Assembly: GCA_905213265.1 (NCBI GenBank)
Contig: CAJMHR010000015.1
Coordinates: forward strand, 1-45,817
DNA from: an uncultured Collinsella sp.
GTDB lineage: Bacteria; Actinomycetota; Coriobacteriia; Coriobacteriales; Coriobacteriaceae
Reading direction: 5' to 3'
DNA length: 45,817 nucleotides
Part shown: one piece after another, positions 14,445-23,218 of the stretch
Layout: each line of letters begins with the position of its first letter
Numbering within the stretch: the first letter of the stretch is position 1
Program-made: the position numbers and the translations under genes
The notes under the pieces: generated by a model
The model's input: only the letters and a program-made list of their open reading frames with translations
Database searches by the model: none
Told to the model about the DNA's origin: nothing

Positions 14445-16469
14445 ATGCGTCAATTTAAGACCGAGAGCAAAAAACTGCTCGACCTCATGATCAACTCCAT
14501 CTATACCAATAAGGAAATCTTCCTGCGCGAGCTTATCTCTAACGCGAGCGACGCCGTCGACAAGCTCAACTTTAAGAGCCTGCAGGATCCGAGCGTCAAG
14601 ATCGACCAGGGCGACCTGGCAATTCGCGTCTCCTTTGATAAAGACGCCCGCACCATTACCATCTCGGATAACGGCATTGGCATGACCGCCGAGGAGCTCG
14701 AGCGCAATCTGGGCACCATCGCCCATTCCGGCTCCGAGGAGTTTAAGACCGAAAACGCCGAGCAGCAGGGTTCGGATGTCGACATCATCGGTCAGTTTGG
14801 CGTGGGCTTCTACTCGGCTTTTATGGTTGCCAGTCATGTGAAGGTCGTCAGCCGCGCCTATGGCGAGGATGTCGCCCATGTGTGGGAATCGGACGGTCTT
14901 GAGGGCTACACCATCGAGGACGGCGAGCGCGCCGAGCACGGTACCGATGTCATCCTGACGCTGCGCGAGAATGAGAAGCTCGATGCCGACGGCGAGGCCG
15001 AGACCTACGATCGCTTCCTGACCGAGTGGGGCCTCAAGAGCCTGATTCAGCAGTACAGCAACTATGTGCGCTACCCGATTCAGATGATGGTGTCCAAGAA
15101 CCGCCAGAAACCCAAGCCCGAGGACGCCGGCGACGATTACAAGCCCGAGTACGAGGACTACCAGGAGCTCGAGACCGTCAATTCCATGACACCGATCTGG
15201 AAGAAGCGCAGCTCCGATGTCGAGCAGAAGGACTACGACGAGTTCTACAAGTCCACGTTCCACGACTTTGACGATCCTGCGCGCACCATCAGCTTCCATG
15301 CCGAGGGCACGCTCGAGTATGACGCCCTGCTGTTTGTGCCGGGTCGCGCGCCGTTCGATCTGTACAGCAAGGACTACGAGAAGGGCCTGGCGCTCTACAG
15401 CTCCAACGTTCTGATTATGGAGAAGTGCGACGACCTGCTGCCCGACTACTACAACTTTGTCCGCGGCGTCGTGGATTCCGCCGACGTGTCGCTCAACATC
15501 TCGCGCGAGACGCTGCAGCAGAACCGTCAGCTCAAGGCTATCGCCAAGCGTGTCGAGAAGAAGATCACCGCCGACCTTGAGGATATGCGTGACAACGACC
15601 GCGAGGCCTACGAGAAGTTCTTTGAGAACTTTGGCCGCGGCCTTAAGTACGGCATCTACTCGAGCTATGGCATGAAGGCCGATGAGCTCGCCGACCTGCT
15701 GCTGTTCTGGTCTGCCAAGGAACAGAAGATGATTACCCTTGCCGAGTATGCCAAGGGCATGCCCGAGGATCAGAAGGCCATCTACTACGCCGCCGGTGAC
15801 TCGCGTGAGCGCTTGGCCAAGATGCCCGTGGTAAAGGGCGTGCTCGACCGCGGCTACGATGTACTGCTGCTGACGCAGGACGTGGATGAGTTCACGTTCC
15901 AAGCTATGCGTGAGTACGTTGCCGCCGATATGCCCAAGATCTACGAGGACGACGCAGCTCGCGAGGCTGCCGAAAAGGCTGTGGCCGACGGTGCCGAGCC
16001 CGAGGTCGAGGATCGTCATCTGGAGCTCAAGAACGTCGCGACCGGTGATCTTGACCTGGCGACCGAGGACGAGAAGAAGGAGGCCGAGGACGCCACCAAG
16101 GAGAACGAGGACCTCTTTAGCGCTATGAAGGAGGCGCTCGGCGACAAGGTCGAGAAGGTCGCCGTCTCTGCGCGCCTGACCGATGCTCCCGCGTGCATCA
16201 CCACCGAGGGCCCGCTTTCGCTCGAGATGGAGAAGGTGCTCCAGAAGGGACCCGAGGGCGCGCCCGACGGCATGCCCAAGAGCCAGCGCGTGCTCGAGCT
16301 CAACGCCAAGCACCCGGTCTTTGCCAAGCTCGTCGCTGCTCAGAAGGCGGGCGACGCCGACAAGATCAAGCAGTACTCCGGTCTGCTCTATGACCAGGCT
16401 CTGCTGGTCGAGGGCATCCTCCCCGAGGACCCCGTTGCCTTCGCGGCGGCTGTTTGCAACTTGATGTAG
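14445..16469 (+). CDS. htpG: Molecular chaperone HtpG (Hsp90)
   Basis: A 674-residue cytosolic Hsp90. The N-terminal GHKL ATPase domain shows NASDAVDKL, DNGIGM and GQFGVGFYSAFMV (about residues 30-125); the middle domain carries NVLIMEKCDDLLPDYYNFVRG and LNISRETLQQN with the catalytic-loop arginine; the C-terminal dimerization domain follows from about 500. The insert around 545-565, rich in Glu and Lys, is longer than in E. coli. ATG 14445 is preceded by GAAAGG. It stands alone behind a leader hairpin, which suggests its own control. Confidence 0.97.
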   Translation: MRQFKTESKKLLDLMINSIYTNKEIFLRELISNASDAVDKLNFKSLQDPSVKIDQGDLAIRVSFDKDARTITISDNGIGMTAEELERNLGTIAHSGSEEFKTENAEQQGSDVDIIGQFGVGFYSAFMVASHVKVVSRAYGEDVAHVWESDGLEGYTIEDGERAEHGTDVILTLRENEKLDADGEAETYDRFLTEWGLKSLIQQYSNYVRYPIQMMVSKNRQKPKPEDAGDDYKPEYEDYQELETVNSMTPIWKKRSSDVEQKDYDEFYKSTFHDFDDPARTISFHAEGTLEYDALLFVPGRAPFDLYSKDYEKGLALYSSNVLIMEKCDDLLPDYYNFVRGVVDSADVSLNISRETLQQNRQLKAIAKRVEKKITADLEDMRDNDREAYEKFFENFGRGLKYGIYSSYGMKADELADLLLFWSAKEQKMITLAEYAKGMPEDQKAIYYAAGDSRERLAKMPVVKGVLDRGYDVLLLTQDVDEFTFQAMREYVAADMPKIYEDDAAREAAEKAVADGAEPEVEDRHLELKNVATGDLDLATEDEKKEAEDATKENEDLFSAMKEALGDKVEKVAVSARLTDAPACITTEGPLSLEMEKVLQKGPEGAPDGMPKSQRVLELNAKHPVFAKLVAAQKAGDADKIKQYSGLLYDQALLVEGILPEDPVAFAAAVCNLM

Positions 16470-16476
16470 TTGGGTC

Positions 16477-16560
16477 GTTACGCGGTTTTACCAAACCGCG
16501 TAACAGCTCGACGCTGCCCTCAGTTCCGCCGTTCTAACGAACGGCGGACCAGTCGACGCT
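16477..16560 (+). repeat. Two hairpin-plus-linker units after htpG
   Basis: Hairpin 1: GTTACGCGGTTT / AAACCGCGTAAC, loop TACC (16477-16504, 12 bp perfect). Hairpin 2: CCGCCGTTC / GAACGGCGG, loop TAAC (16526-16547, 9 bp perfect). Each is followed by the same linker, CAGCTCGACGCTGC (from 16504) and CAGTCGACGCTGC (16550-16562), and the second linker leads straight into the large hairpin at 16563. None has a terminator-type T run. Confidence 0.6.
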
Positions 16561-16562
16561 GC

Positions 16563-16662
16563 GCGGGCGCCAGAGCGACAACTTGTCATTCAAAGAGGAC
16601 GGCATGACCAGAAGGTCTATGCCGTCCTCTTTTCATGCCAATTTGTTCGCTCTGGCGCCCGC
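16563..16662 (+). repeat. Long hairpin, family B (shares its core with 24512-24601)
   Basis: Outer stem 16563-16578 with 16647-16662 is 16 bp perfect. A 13/14-base internal loop follows, then an inner stem 16592-16609 with 16614-16632 and loop AGAA. The inner GGCATGACC / GGTCTATGCC with its bulged U reappears at 24545-24569 as GGCATGGCC / GGCCTATGCC. The remaining spacer 16471-16946 holds the hairpin units before, the ACTAGTC array after, and a promoter. Confidence 0.65.
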
Positions 16663-16702
16663 TCGCTGGCATTGCTAAAACATCGATGTTACCGTGGTCC
16701 AA

Positions 16703-16764
16703 ACTAGTCGTTGGGGGCGTTCTTGTTTGACTAGTCGTTTAAGGACGTCCCCAATGACTAGTCG
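16703..16764. repeat. Three ACTAGTCG copies at exact 27-bp steps
   Basis: ACTAGTCG starts at 16703, 16730 and 16757. The two spacers are not direct copies: the first contains TTGGGGGCGTTCTTG and the second its near reverse complement (AAGGACGTCCCCAA), so each GACTAGTC palindrome alternates with one inverted word. Too short and too few for CRISPR. Confidence 0.65.
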
Positions 16765-16791
16765 GATTGATTATTTGTGCGGGTTGTGGTT

Positions 16792-16820
16792 TTGTGACCT
16801 GCTGAAATTTAGGATACTGT
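16792..16820 (+). promoter_or_regulatory. Predicted promoter of the YhgE genes
   Basis: TTGTGA (16792-16797), 17 bp, TACTGT (16815-16820); GTACATCTGTAC just downstream could be an operator. The leader also has a small GNRA hairpin GTGCC-GCGA-GGCAC at 16880-16893. Confidence 0.45.
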
Positions 16821-16946
16821 ACATCTGTACGTTAACTCATCTTCGTAGTATATTGCTACCCGCAAAACTCAGCACCATTGTGCCGCGAGGCACTAAAGCG
16901 CCTACGTACAATGGTTGTCGATAGTACGATTCGATTCAACGACAGG

Positions 16947-19727
16947 ATGGATGGTCCAAGCGTGAGTCTCGGCAGCAAACTATCCAATGCAAAGGTGTCC
17001 TTTGCGATATTTAAGCGCGACATTAAGCGACTGCTTGTGAACCCCGTCGCCTTGGTGGTTACCCTTGGCGTGTGCGTTATTCCCTCGCTGTATGCCTGGT
17101 ACAACATCGTGGCCAACTGGGATCCGTACGGAAATACCCAGGGTATCAAGATTGCCATCGCCAACAACGATCGGGGCACCCAAAACGACTTGGTGGGCGA
17201 GCTCAACGCGGGCGACCAGGTCGTCGATCAGCTCAAGGAGAACGATCAGCTGGGCTGGACCTTCGTTGACTCGGCGGCCGATGCCAAGGAGGGCGTCGAG
17301 AGCGGGGAGTACTACGCCGCCATCGTGATCCCCAAGAATTTCTCCGACAACCTCGTTTCGATGCTCGACGGCAACTATCATCAGCCCAAGCTTACGTACT
17401 ACGTCAATGAGAAGAAGAGCGCTATTGCGCCCAAGGTTACCGACACCGGCGCAAGCACCATCGAGGAGCAGATCAACTCGGAATTTGTCTCTACGGTGGG
17501 CGAGACCGTTGCCAGCATTGCCAAGGATGCCGGAGTCGATTTAAAGGACAAGGCAACCCAGACTCGGGATTCGTTGGCAAGTTCTGTCTCCGAGGCATCC
17601 GATACCTTGGGCGAGGTGCGCGATTCGATTGGCGACATGAATGCCGCCATCGATAAGACGGGTGGCGCTATCGCCTCGGCTGATGCGGCACTTGCCGGCA
17701 TGCAGGGTCAGGCGCCGTCACTGACGCAAGCGATCTCTCAGGGCAACGACCTGCTGGGTGAAGCTCGCACCACGGCGGGCAACTCTATCGCCTCGCTCTC
17801 CAAGGCGCTCTCGGAAGGCAGCCTTGCGCTCACCAAGACGTCGGTCTCCGCGAACGCTGCCATCGGCAAGCTGACGGGCACGGTCACATCTACGACCACC
17901 CGTATCGACAACTCGCTCGAGTCTCTCCAAGCGACGATCGACCACAATAAGGCCGTTATCGGGCACTTGGAGATTCTCGCCAATGACACGTCGACAGGTT
18001 CCGAGGAAATTGACGCGCGCATTGTATCGACCATCGATTTGCTCCGTGAGCAGAACGAGAAGTTGCAGAGCATCAAGGACGGTCTGTCCGCGCAGTCGAG
18101 CGCCATGGCGAATGACGCCGCGGCTGTTTCGGGCGCCAGCGACGCTATCAATAACGCAATCCAGACCGGTGCGACCAACCTTGGCCAGGCCCAAACAAGC
18201 CTGGGCCAAAACGCGCTGCCGAAGGCCTCGAGCGCGCTCGATTCCTTTGCCGCCGTCTCGGGCGATCTGACGGGAATTGTATCTGGCCTCACGCCCACGA
18301 TTGCAAGCGCGCGCGGTACGCTTTCGCAGCTTAACGCTACGCTCGGTCAGGCCAAGACCACGCTGTCCCAGACCGATTCCTCGCTTGCCAAGGTCCAGGA
18401 CAAGCTTGCGACCGCAGCCAATGACATCGCGGCGCTGCAGACCTCTGAGTCTATGGGCGAGCTCGCCGACCTTATGGGCGTCGATGTCAATGACGTGGCA
18501 GATTTCATGGCCTCTCCGGTCGAGCTGACGTCCAAGTCGATCTATCCGGTCAAGAGCTTTGGCTCGGGCATCGCTCCCTTCTACACCAATCTGGCGCTTT
18601 GGGTGGGCGGCTATGTGCTCATCGCCATCTACAAGCTCGAGGTCGACCGTGAAGGTGTTGGCAGCTTTACGGCGCGCCAAGGCTACTTTGGCCGCTGGTT
18701 GCTCATGGTGATCCTGGGCGCGTTGCAGGCCATCATCGTTACGGTGGGTGATCTGGTCATTGGCGTACAGTGCGTCAACCCGCTGCTGTTCGTGCTGGGC
18801 GGCATCGCCATCTCGTTTACGTACGTCAACATCATTTATGCGCTGTCCACTACGTTTAAGCACATCGGCAAGGCAATCGGCGTCATTCTGGTTATCGTGC
18901 AGATTCCGGGTTCATCGGGCATGTACCCCATCGAGATGATGCCTGGCTTCTTCCAGTGGCTGCACCCACTGCTGCCCTTTACCTACGGCATCAATCTGCT
19001 GCGCGAGACGGTCGGCGGCATGTACTCGTTTAACTACCTGTTTAACCTGTGCATCCTGGGCGTGTTTCTGATCGTGGCGCTCTTTATCGGGTTGCAGCTT
19101 CGTCCGCTGCTGCTCAACCTTAACCTGCTCTTTGATAAGCAGCTTTCCACGACGGGTCTTATGATTTGCGAATCTAACGACTTGCCGCGCCAGCGCTATT
19201 CGCTGCGCACCGCAATGCGCGTCATACTCGATTCTGATTCGTACCGTCGCGAGCTGCTCGACCATGCGGTGACTTTTGAGCACCGTTATCCGTACTACAT
19301 CAAGGGCGGCTTTGCTGCCGTGGTGGGCGTTCAGGTGTTGCTCTTTGTGCTTTCGACGGTCCTTGACATCGACAACAACGGCAAGATCATCCTGCTGGTC
19401 ATCTGGATTATCTCGGTCATCGCCATTTGCGGCTGGCTTATCAATATCGAGTACATCCGATCGAGCCTCAACACCCAGATGCGTATCTCGGCGCTTTCGG
19501 ACGAGGACCTGCGCCGCGAGATGCGCGAGCACACAGCGGCGATCCCTGCCGCTCGTCGTATGTTTGGCCTGAATGCCAGCGAGCGAGGCTCTAAATCCAA
19601 GGATCAGGCTGCCGACCAGTCCATTCGCCACAATATGCACTATGTGCCCGCGAACGGGGACGACACATTTGTGATGAATGAGGATGGCGCCCCGCTTGGC
19701 AAGCACTCAAAAGGAGGTGAGGCATAA
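16947..19727 (+). CDS. YhgE/Pip-family membrane protein, first of a pair
   Basis: A ~926-residue membrane protein. After one N-terminal helix (about 28-50) comes the family hallmark SLYAWYNIVANWDPYGNTQG, a domain of ~130 residues, then a long coiled-coil region (about 190-520) rich in Ala, Ser and Leu, and a C-terminal ABC-2-type membrane domain with five or six helices (about 555-745). An extra C-terminal part with two more helices and a charged tail (about 805-926) is absent from its neighbour. Relatives include phage-infection protein Pip and the type VII accessory protein EsaA. Start codons 16911, 16947 and 16962 are all possible; none has a strong ribosome site. Confidence 0.85.
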   Translation: MDGPSVSLGSKLSNAKVSFAIFKRDIKRLLVNPVALVVTLGVCVIPSLYAWYNIVANWDPYGNTQGIKIAIANNDRGTQNDLVGELNAGDQVVDQLKENDQLGWTFVDSAADAKEGVESGEYYAAIVIPKNFSDNLVSMLDGNYHQPKLTYYVNEKKSAIAPKVTDTGASTIEEQINSEFVSTVGETVASIAKDAGVDLKDKATQTRDSLASSVSEASDTLGEVRDSIGDMNAAIDKTGGAIASADAALAGMQGQAPSLTQAISQGNDLLGEARTTAGNSIASLSKALSEGSLALTKTSVSANAAIGKLTGTVTSTTTRIDNSLESLQATIDHNKAVIGHLEILANDTSTGSEEIDARIVSTIDLLREQNEKLQSIKDGLSAQSSAMANDAAAVSGASDAINNAIQTGATNLGQAQTSLGQNALPKASSALDSFAAVSGDLTGIVSGLTPTIASARGTLSQLNATLGQAKTTLSQTDSSLAKVQDKLATAANDIAALQTSESMGELADLMGVDVNDVADFMASPVELTSKSIYPVKSFGSGIAPFYTNLALWVGGYVLIAIYKLEVDREGVGSFTARQGYFGRWLLMVILGALQAIIVTVGDLVIGVQCVNPLLFVLGGIAISFTYVNIIYALSTTFKHIGKAIGVILVIVQIPGSSGMYPIEMMPGFFQWLHPLLPFTYGINLLRETVGGMYSFNYLFNLCILGVFLIVALFIGLQLRPLLLNLNLLFDKQLSTTGLMICESNDLPRQRYSLRTAMRVILDSDSYRRELLDHAVTFEHRYPYYIKGGFAAVVGVQVLLFVLSTVLDIDNNGKIILLVIWIISVIAICGWLINIEYIRSSLNTQMRISALSDEDLRREMREHTAAIPAARRMFGLNASERGSKSKDQAADQSIRHNMHYVPANGDDTFVMNEDGAPLGKHSKGGEA

Positions 19728-21917
19728 ATGAAGAACATCCTGCATCTGTTTAAGCGCGACGTCCAAAACGTGTCTCGCTCCGTGATCGGCATGGTTGTCG
19801 TGATGGGCCTGGTCATCGTGCCATGTCTCTATGCATGGTTTAACATCGCCGGCAGCTGGGATCCCTACGGCAACACCGGCAATCTTAAGATTGCCGTGGT
19901 CAACACCGATGAGGGCTACGAGAGCGATCTGATTCCCGTCGAGGTCAACGTGGGCGAAAACGTAACCGCCACCCTGCGCGGCAACGAGAACTTCGACTGG
20001 GTCGTGCTCAACGACCGCGATAAGGCCATCGATGGCGTCAAGTCGGGCGCGTATTACGCCGCTGTGGTCATCCCCAAAACGTTTAGCGCCGACATGATGA
20101 CGCTCTTCTCGACGAACGTGAAGCATGCCGATATCGAGTTCTACGAGAATCAGAAGGCCAACGCCATCGCACAGATCGTGACCGAGAAAGGCTCGAGCGC
20201 TGTTCAGAGTCAAGTTAACGAGACCTTTACCGAAACCATTACGACCATCGGGCTCAAGACCGTGTCCAGCCTGCTCGATTACATGAGCACCGACCAGGTG
20301 AGTAACTTTATCGCCAACCTGTCGTCGACACTCGGCGATTCGGTCGAGGACCTGCAGGACGTTCAGGCCAGCGCAACGTCGCTTGCGGGCATTTTGAGCT
20401 CCACGTCCGATTCGCTGACGTCGGCGAGCGGTATGCTCCAGCAGACCGGTGCCGTCGATGAGTCGACAAAGCAGCTCATGGAACATGCCAAAAGCGGCAT
20501 CGATGATTCCAAAGAAGCGCTTAAGGCGGCAAACGATGCCATCGATGCCGCAATCGATGGAAGTGCGGGTTCGTTCGACAATGTATCTGCCGAGCTCGCG
20601 AAGGCGTTCGATGCCGCGAACCAGCATGTCGACCTTACGGTGTCCCAACTCAACGATGCCGCTGCGGCCCTCAATGCGCGTGCCGACGTTATCGATGCCA
20701 CGGCCGACCAGCTCCGCAGCCTTGCCGAGCAGGTGAGTAACGAAAAGCTCCAGGAGAGCCTTAAATCTGTGGCAACATCGCTGGGCAGGATCGCGGTGGA
20801 GTATCGCAACAACGCCAAGGACCTGACGGCAACCGCTAAGTCCCTTTCTGACAGCATGGCAGAGGTCAACAGCACTCGTGCCGAGGTCGACCAGGCCATC
20901 GCCGATGCCAAGGCGGGTATCTCGGGTGCCAAGTCCGACTATGATTCCACGTTCTCGGTTAAGGCCAAGGAGCTCAAGAAGACGGTTTCGGGCATTCTGG
21001 ACTCGCTGAACAGCATCTCGGGCGATCTGGATAGCGCCGTAGATGGCCTGACCGACGCATCCGGTTCGCTGGCAAAGGGCCTCTCCAAGGCCGCCAAGCT
21101 GGTCAACAAGGCTTCCGATCAGCTGGGCGAAGCGTCCGATAAGATCAGCGCCTTTAAGGACGAGCTCGATGGTGCCCTGATGTCGGACGACCTTGCCACG
21201 ATCAAGACGATGATCGGCAATGATCCCGAGGGTCTGGCCGTGTCGCTTTCCGGCCCCGTCGCGCTCGATCGCAAGCCGGTCTATCCGATTCGCAACTACG
21301 GTTCGGCCATGGCACCGTTCTACACGATTCTGTCGCTATGGGTCGGCTCGATCGTGCTGGCGGCCATGATGAAGGTCTCGGTTGACGATGAGCTCATCAA
21401 CGAGCTCATCCCCGTGCGCCTGCACGAGATCTACCTGGGCCGCTACCTGTTCTTTGGCGGTCTGGCCCTGCTGCAGGCAACGCTCGTGTGCGCGGGCGAC
21501 ATCCTGTTCTTTGGCATTCAGTGCGACAATCCGTTGCAGTTTGTGCTGGCGGGCTGGGTAGCGAGTCTCGTGTTCTCCAATATCGTCTACACGCTTACGG
21601 TTTCGTTTGGCGATATCGGCAAGGCGCTCGCCGTCGTGCTGCTGGTCATGCAGGTTGGCGGTTCGGGCGGCACGTTCCCCATCGAGATGACCGGCCCCGT
21701 GTTCCAGGCGATCTATCCGTTCCTGCCGTTCACCCACGGCATCAACGCCATGCACGCCGCCATGGCCGGTGCCTACCATATGGAGTACTGGATTGAGCTG
21801 GGCATTCTGGCGAGCTATCTGATTCCGTCGCTGGCCCTGGGTGTGGTCTTCCGCCGCCCGGTCATCAAAGCCAACGACTGGATCATCGAAAAACTGGAGT
21901 CAACTAAGTTGATCTAG
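19728..21917 (+). CDS. YhgE/Pip-family membrane protein, second of a pair
   Basis: A 729-residue paralogue whose ATG abuts the stop codon of the first gene; GGAGGTGAGG, inside the end of that gene, is the ribosome site, so the two are translationally coupled. Same plan: helix at about 17-40, CLYAWFNIAGSWDPYGNTG, a coiled-coil stalk (about 190-480) and a C-terminal membrane domain (about 520-715) with the conserved PFLPFTHGINAMHAAMAG. It lacks the extra C-terminal domain of its partner. The two may form a heteromeric complex. No WXG100 or EssC-type genes are nearby. Confidence 0.87.
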   Translation: MKNILHLFKRDVQNVSRSVIGMVVVMGLVIVPCLYAWFNIAGSWDPYGNTGNLKIAVVNTDEGYESDLIPVEVNVGENVTATLRGNENFDWVVLNDRDKAIDGVKSGAYYAAVVIPKTFSADMMTLFSTNVKHADIEFYENQKANAIAQIVTEKGSSAVQSQVNETFTETITTIGLKTVSSLLDYMSTDQVSNFIANLSSTLGDSVEDLQDVQASATSLAGILSSTSDSLTSASGMLQQTGAVDESTKQLMEHAKSGIDDSKEALKAANDAIDAAIDGSAGSFDNVSAELAKAFDAANQHVDLTVSQLNDAAAALNARADVIDATADQLRSLAEQVSNEKLQESLKSVATSLGRIAVEYRNNAKDLTATAKSLSDSMAEVNSTRAEVDQAIADAKAGISGAKSDYDSTFSVKAKELKKTVSGILDSLNSISGDLDSAVDGLTDASGSLAKGLSKAAKLVNKASDQLGEASDKISAFKDELDGALMSDDLATIKTMIGNDPEGLAVSLSGPVALDRKPVYPIRNYGSAMAPFYTILSLWVGSIVLAAMMKVSVDDELINELIPVRLHEIYLGRYLFFGGLALLQATLVCAGDILFFGIQCDNPLQFVLAGWVASLVFSNIVYTLTVSFGDIGKALAVVLLVMQVGGSGGTFPIEMTGPVFQAIYPFLPFTHGINAMHAAMAGAYHMEYWIELGILASYLIPSLALGVVFRRPVIKANDWIIEKLESTKLI

Positions 21918-22014
21918 TTCAGCCATGTAAACGCCGTCGGAACATCGCAGTCTTTCAGTTTGACACTTTATTATGCTGGATTGCGATGCAGCGTTGATTG
22001 TTGCTACAGTAGCG

Positions 22015-22051
22015 GGGCGTACCGGGGGTCCGGTGCGCCCTGTTTTTATTT
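22015..22051 (+). terminator. Terminator of the YhgE operon
   Basis: Stem GGGCGTACCGG / CCGGTGCGCCC (11 bp, one U.G), loop GGGT, then TGTTTTTATTT. Confidence 0.85.
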
Positions 22052-22118
22052 GACCATGAGGCGGCACGCAGCCATACGCGTGCGGACACCACGCCCAGAT
22101 TGAGTGCGAGGATGTTCC

Positions 22119-23102
22119 ATGGCCCAATACGCTGCCAACGAAATCGAAAACATGCCCGATAGCCCTGTAGCCCGTGAGGATTTGGGCGCGGGCGGTATTC
22201 CCCGGGGCGCCGGCGCTCGCTCGCCGCTGTTCTGGAAAGTTCTGCTATTTTCGGTGGCGCTCATCTGGGGCTACTCCTTTACCACTATGAAGGGCGCGCT
22301 CGACACCATTCCGGTGTTCGAGCTGGTCTACGTTCGCTTTCTCCCGGCATCACTGGTTATGTTTGCCATTTTCCATAAGCGCATCATCGCTCATTTCAAT
22401 GCCCGCAACCTAATCGTCGGGCTTGGCATGGGCGCGCTCATGTGGGGTGCCTACGGTTTGCAGACGATCGGCCTGGCACAGACCACCGCAGGCAAAAGCG
22501 CGTTTTTGACGGGCACGTACTGCATCTTGGTTCCGTTTGCGAGCTACGTCCTAAGCGGCGAAAAGCTTACCCGTTACAACTTAGGCGCCGCGTTGCTGTG
22601 CCTGGCGGGCATTGGCTTGGTGGCGCTCGATAGCGTCGAGTTCAATGCCGGCGATGTTATTACCTTGGGCGGTGCGATCTTCTTTGCCATCCAGATGGCG
22701 GTGACGGCCAAATACGGTCGCAAGATGGACATCAACGTCATCACGTTTTGGATGTTTGTGGGCAATGGCGTCTTGAGCTTGGCAACGTCGCTGCTATTCG
22801 AGACCCAAGCGCCCGCGTCCGTGTGGACGCCGAGCTTTATCGGCGTGATGGCCTTCCTCTCGGTGGGCTGCACGTGCGTGGCGCTGCTCATCCAAAACGT
22901 CGGCTTGGCGCACGTCCCGGCCTCGACGGGTTCATTGCTCCTATCGATGGAGTCGCCTTCGGGTGTGCTGTTCTCGGTGCTGCTGATGGGGGAGGCGCTC
23001 ACCTCGCGTCTGCTTGCCGGCTTTGCGCTCATCTTCCTGTCGATTATCTTGAGCGAGACGCATTTCGATTTCTTGCGCCGAAAAACTCGCCCGCAATTGT
23101 AA
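22119..23102 (+). CDS. EamA/DMT-family transporter
   Basis: A 327-residue inner-membrane protein with ten predicted helices in two EamA repeats (about 45-175 and 190-320). The start of each repeat reads as in drug/metabolite exporters (VALIWGYSFTTMKGALDTIP; GGAIFFAIQMAVTAKYGRKM). ATG 22119 has GAGGA six bases upstream; GTG 22104 is an alternative. A hydrophilic N-terminus of ~40 residues is unusually long. The substrate is unknown; members export amino acids or other small metabolites. It has its own terminator, so it is a single-gene unit. Confidence 0.85.
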   Translation: MAQYAANEIENMPDSPVAREDLGAGGIPRGAGARSPLFWKVLLFSVALIWGYSFTTMKGALDTIPVFELVYVRFLPASLVMFAIFHKRIIAHFNARNLIVGLGMGALMWGAYGLQTIGLAQTTAGKSAFLTGTYCILVPFASYVLSGEKLTRYNLGAALLCLAGIGLVALDSVEFNAGDVITLGGAIFFAIQMAVTAKYGRKMDINVITFWMFVGNGVLSLATSLLFETQAPASVWTPSFIGVMAFLSVGCTCVALLIQNVGLAHVPASTGSLLLSMESPSGVLFSVLLMGEALTSRLLAGFALIFLSIILSETHFDFLRRKTRPQL

Positions 23103-23113
23103 ACAATTTGTTG

Positions 23114-23140
23114 CGCCGCCCTCCCAGGGCGGCGTTTTTT
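23114..23140 (+). terminator. Terminator of the EamA gene
   Basis: Stem CGCCGCCCT / AGGGCGGCG, loop CCC, then six T. Confidence 0.92.
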
Positions 23141-23218
23141 ATGTCATGCCCTTACAGTTGTGCCTTGCACTTTACGCTGTCAAAGTGCGTGCTGCAAAAA
23201 CGTTACTGGAGGGCATCT

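Noticed and set aside
16703..16764. CRISPR-like spacing of ACTAGTCG
   Set aside because: Repeats are 8 bp, only three, spacers are inverted copies of each other, and no cas genes are near.
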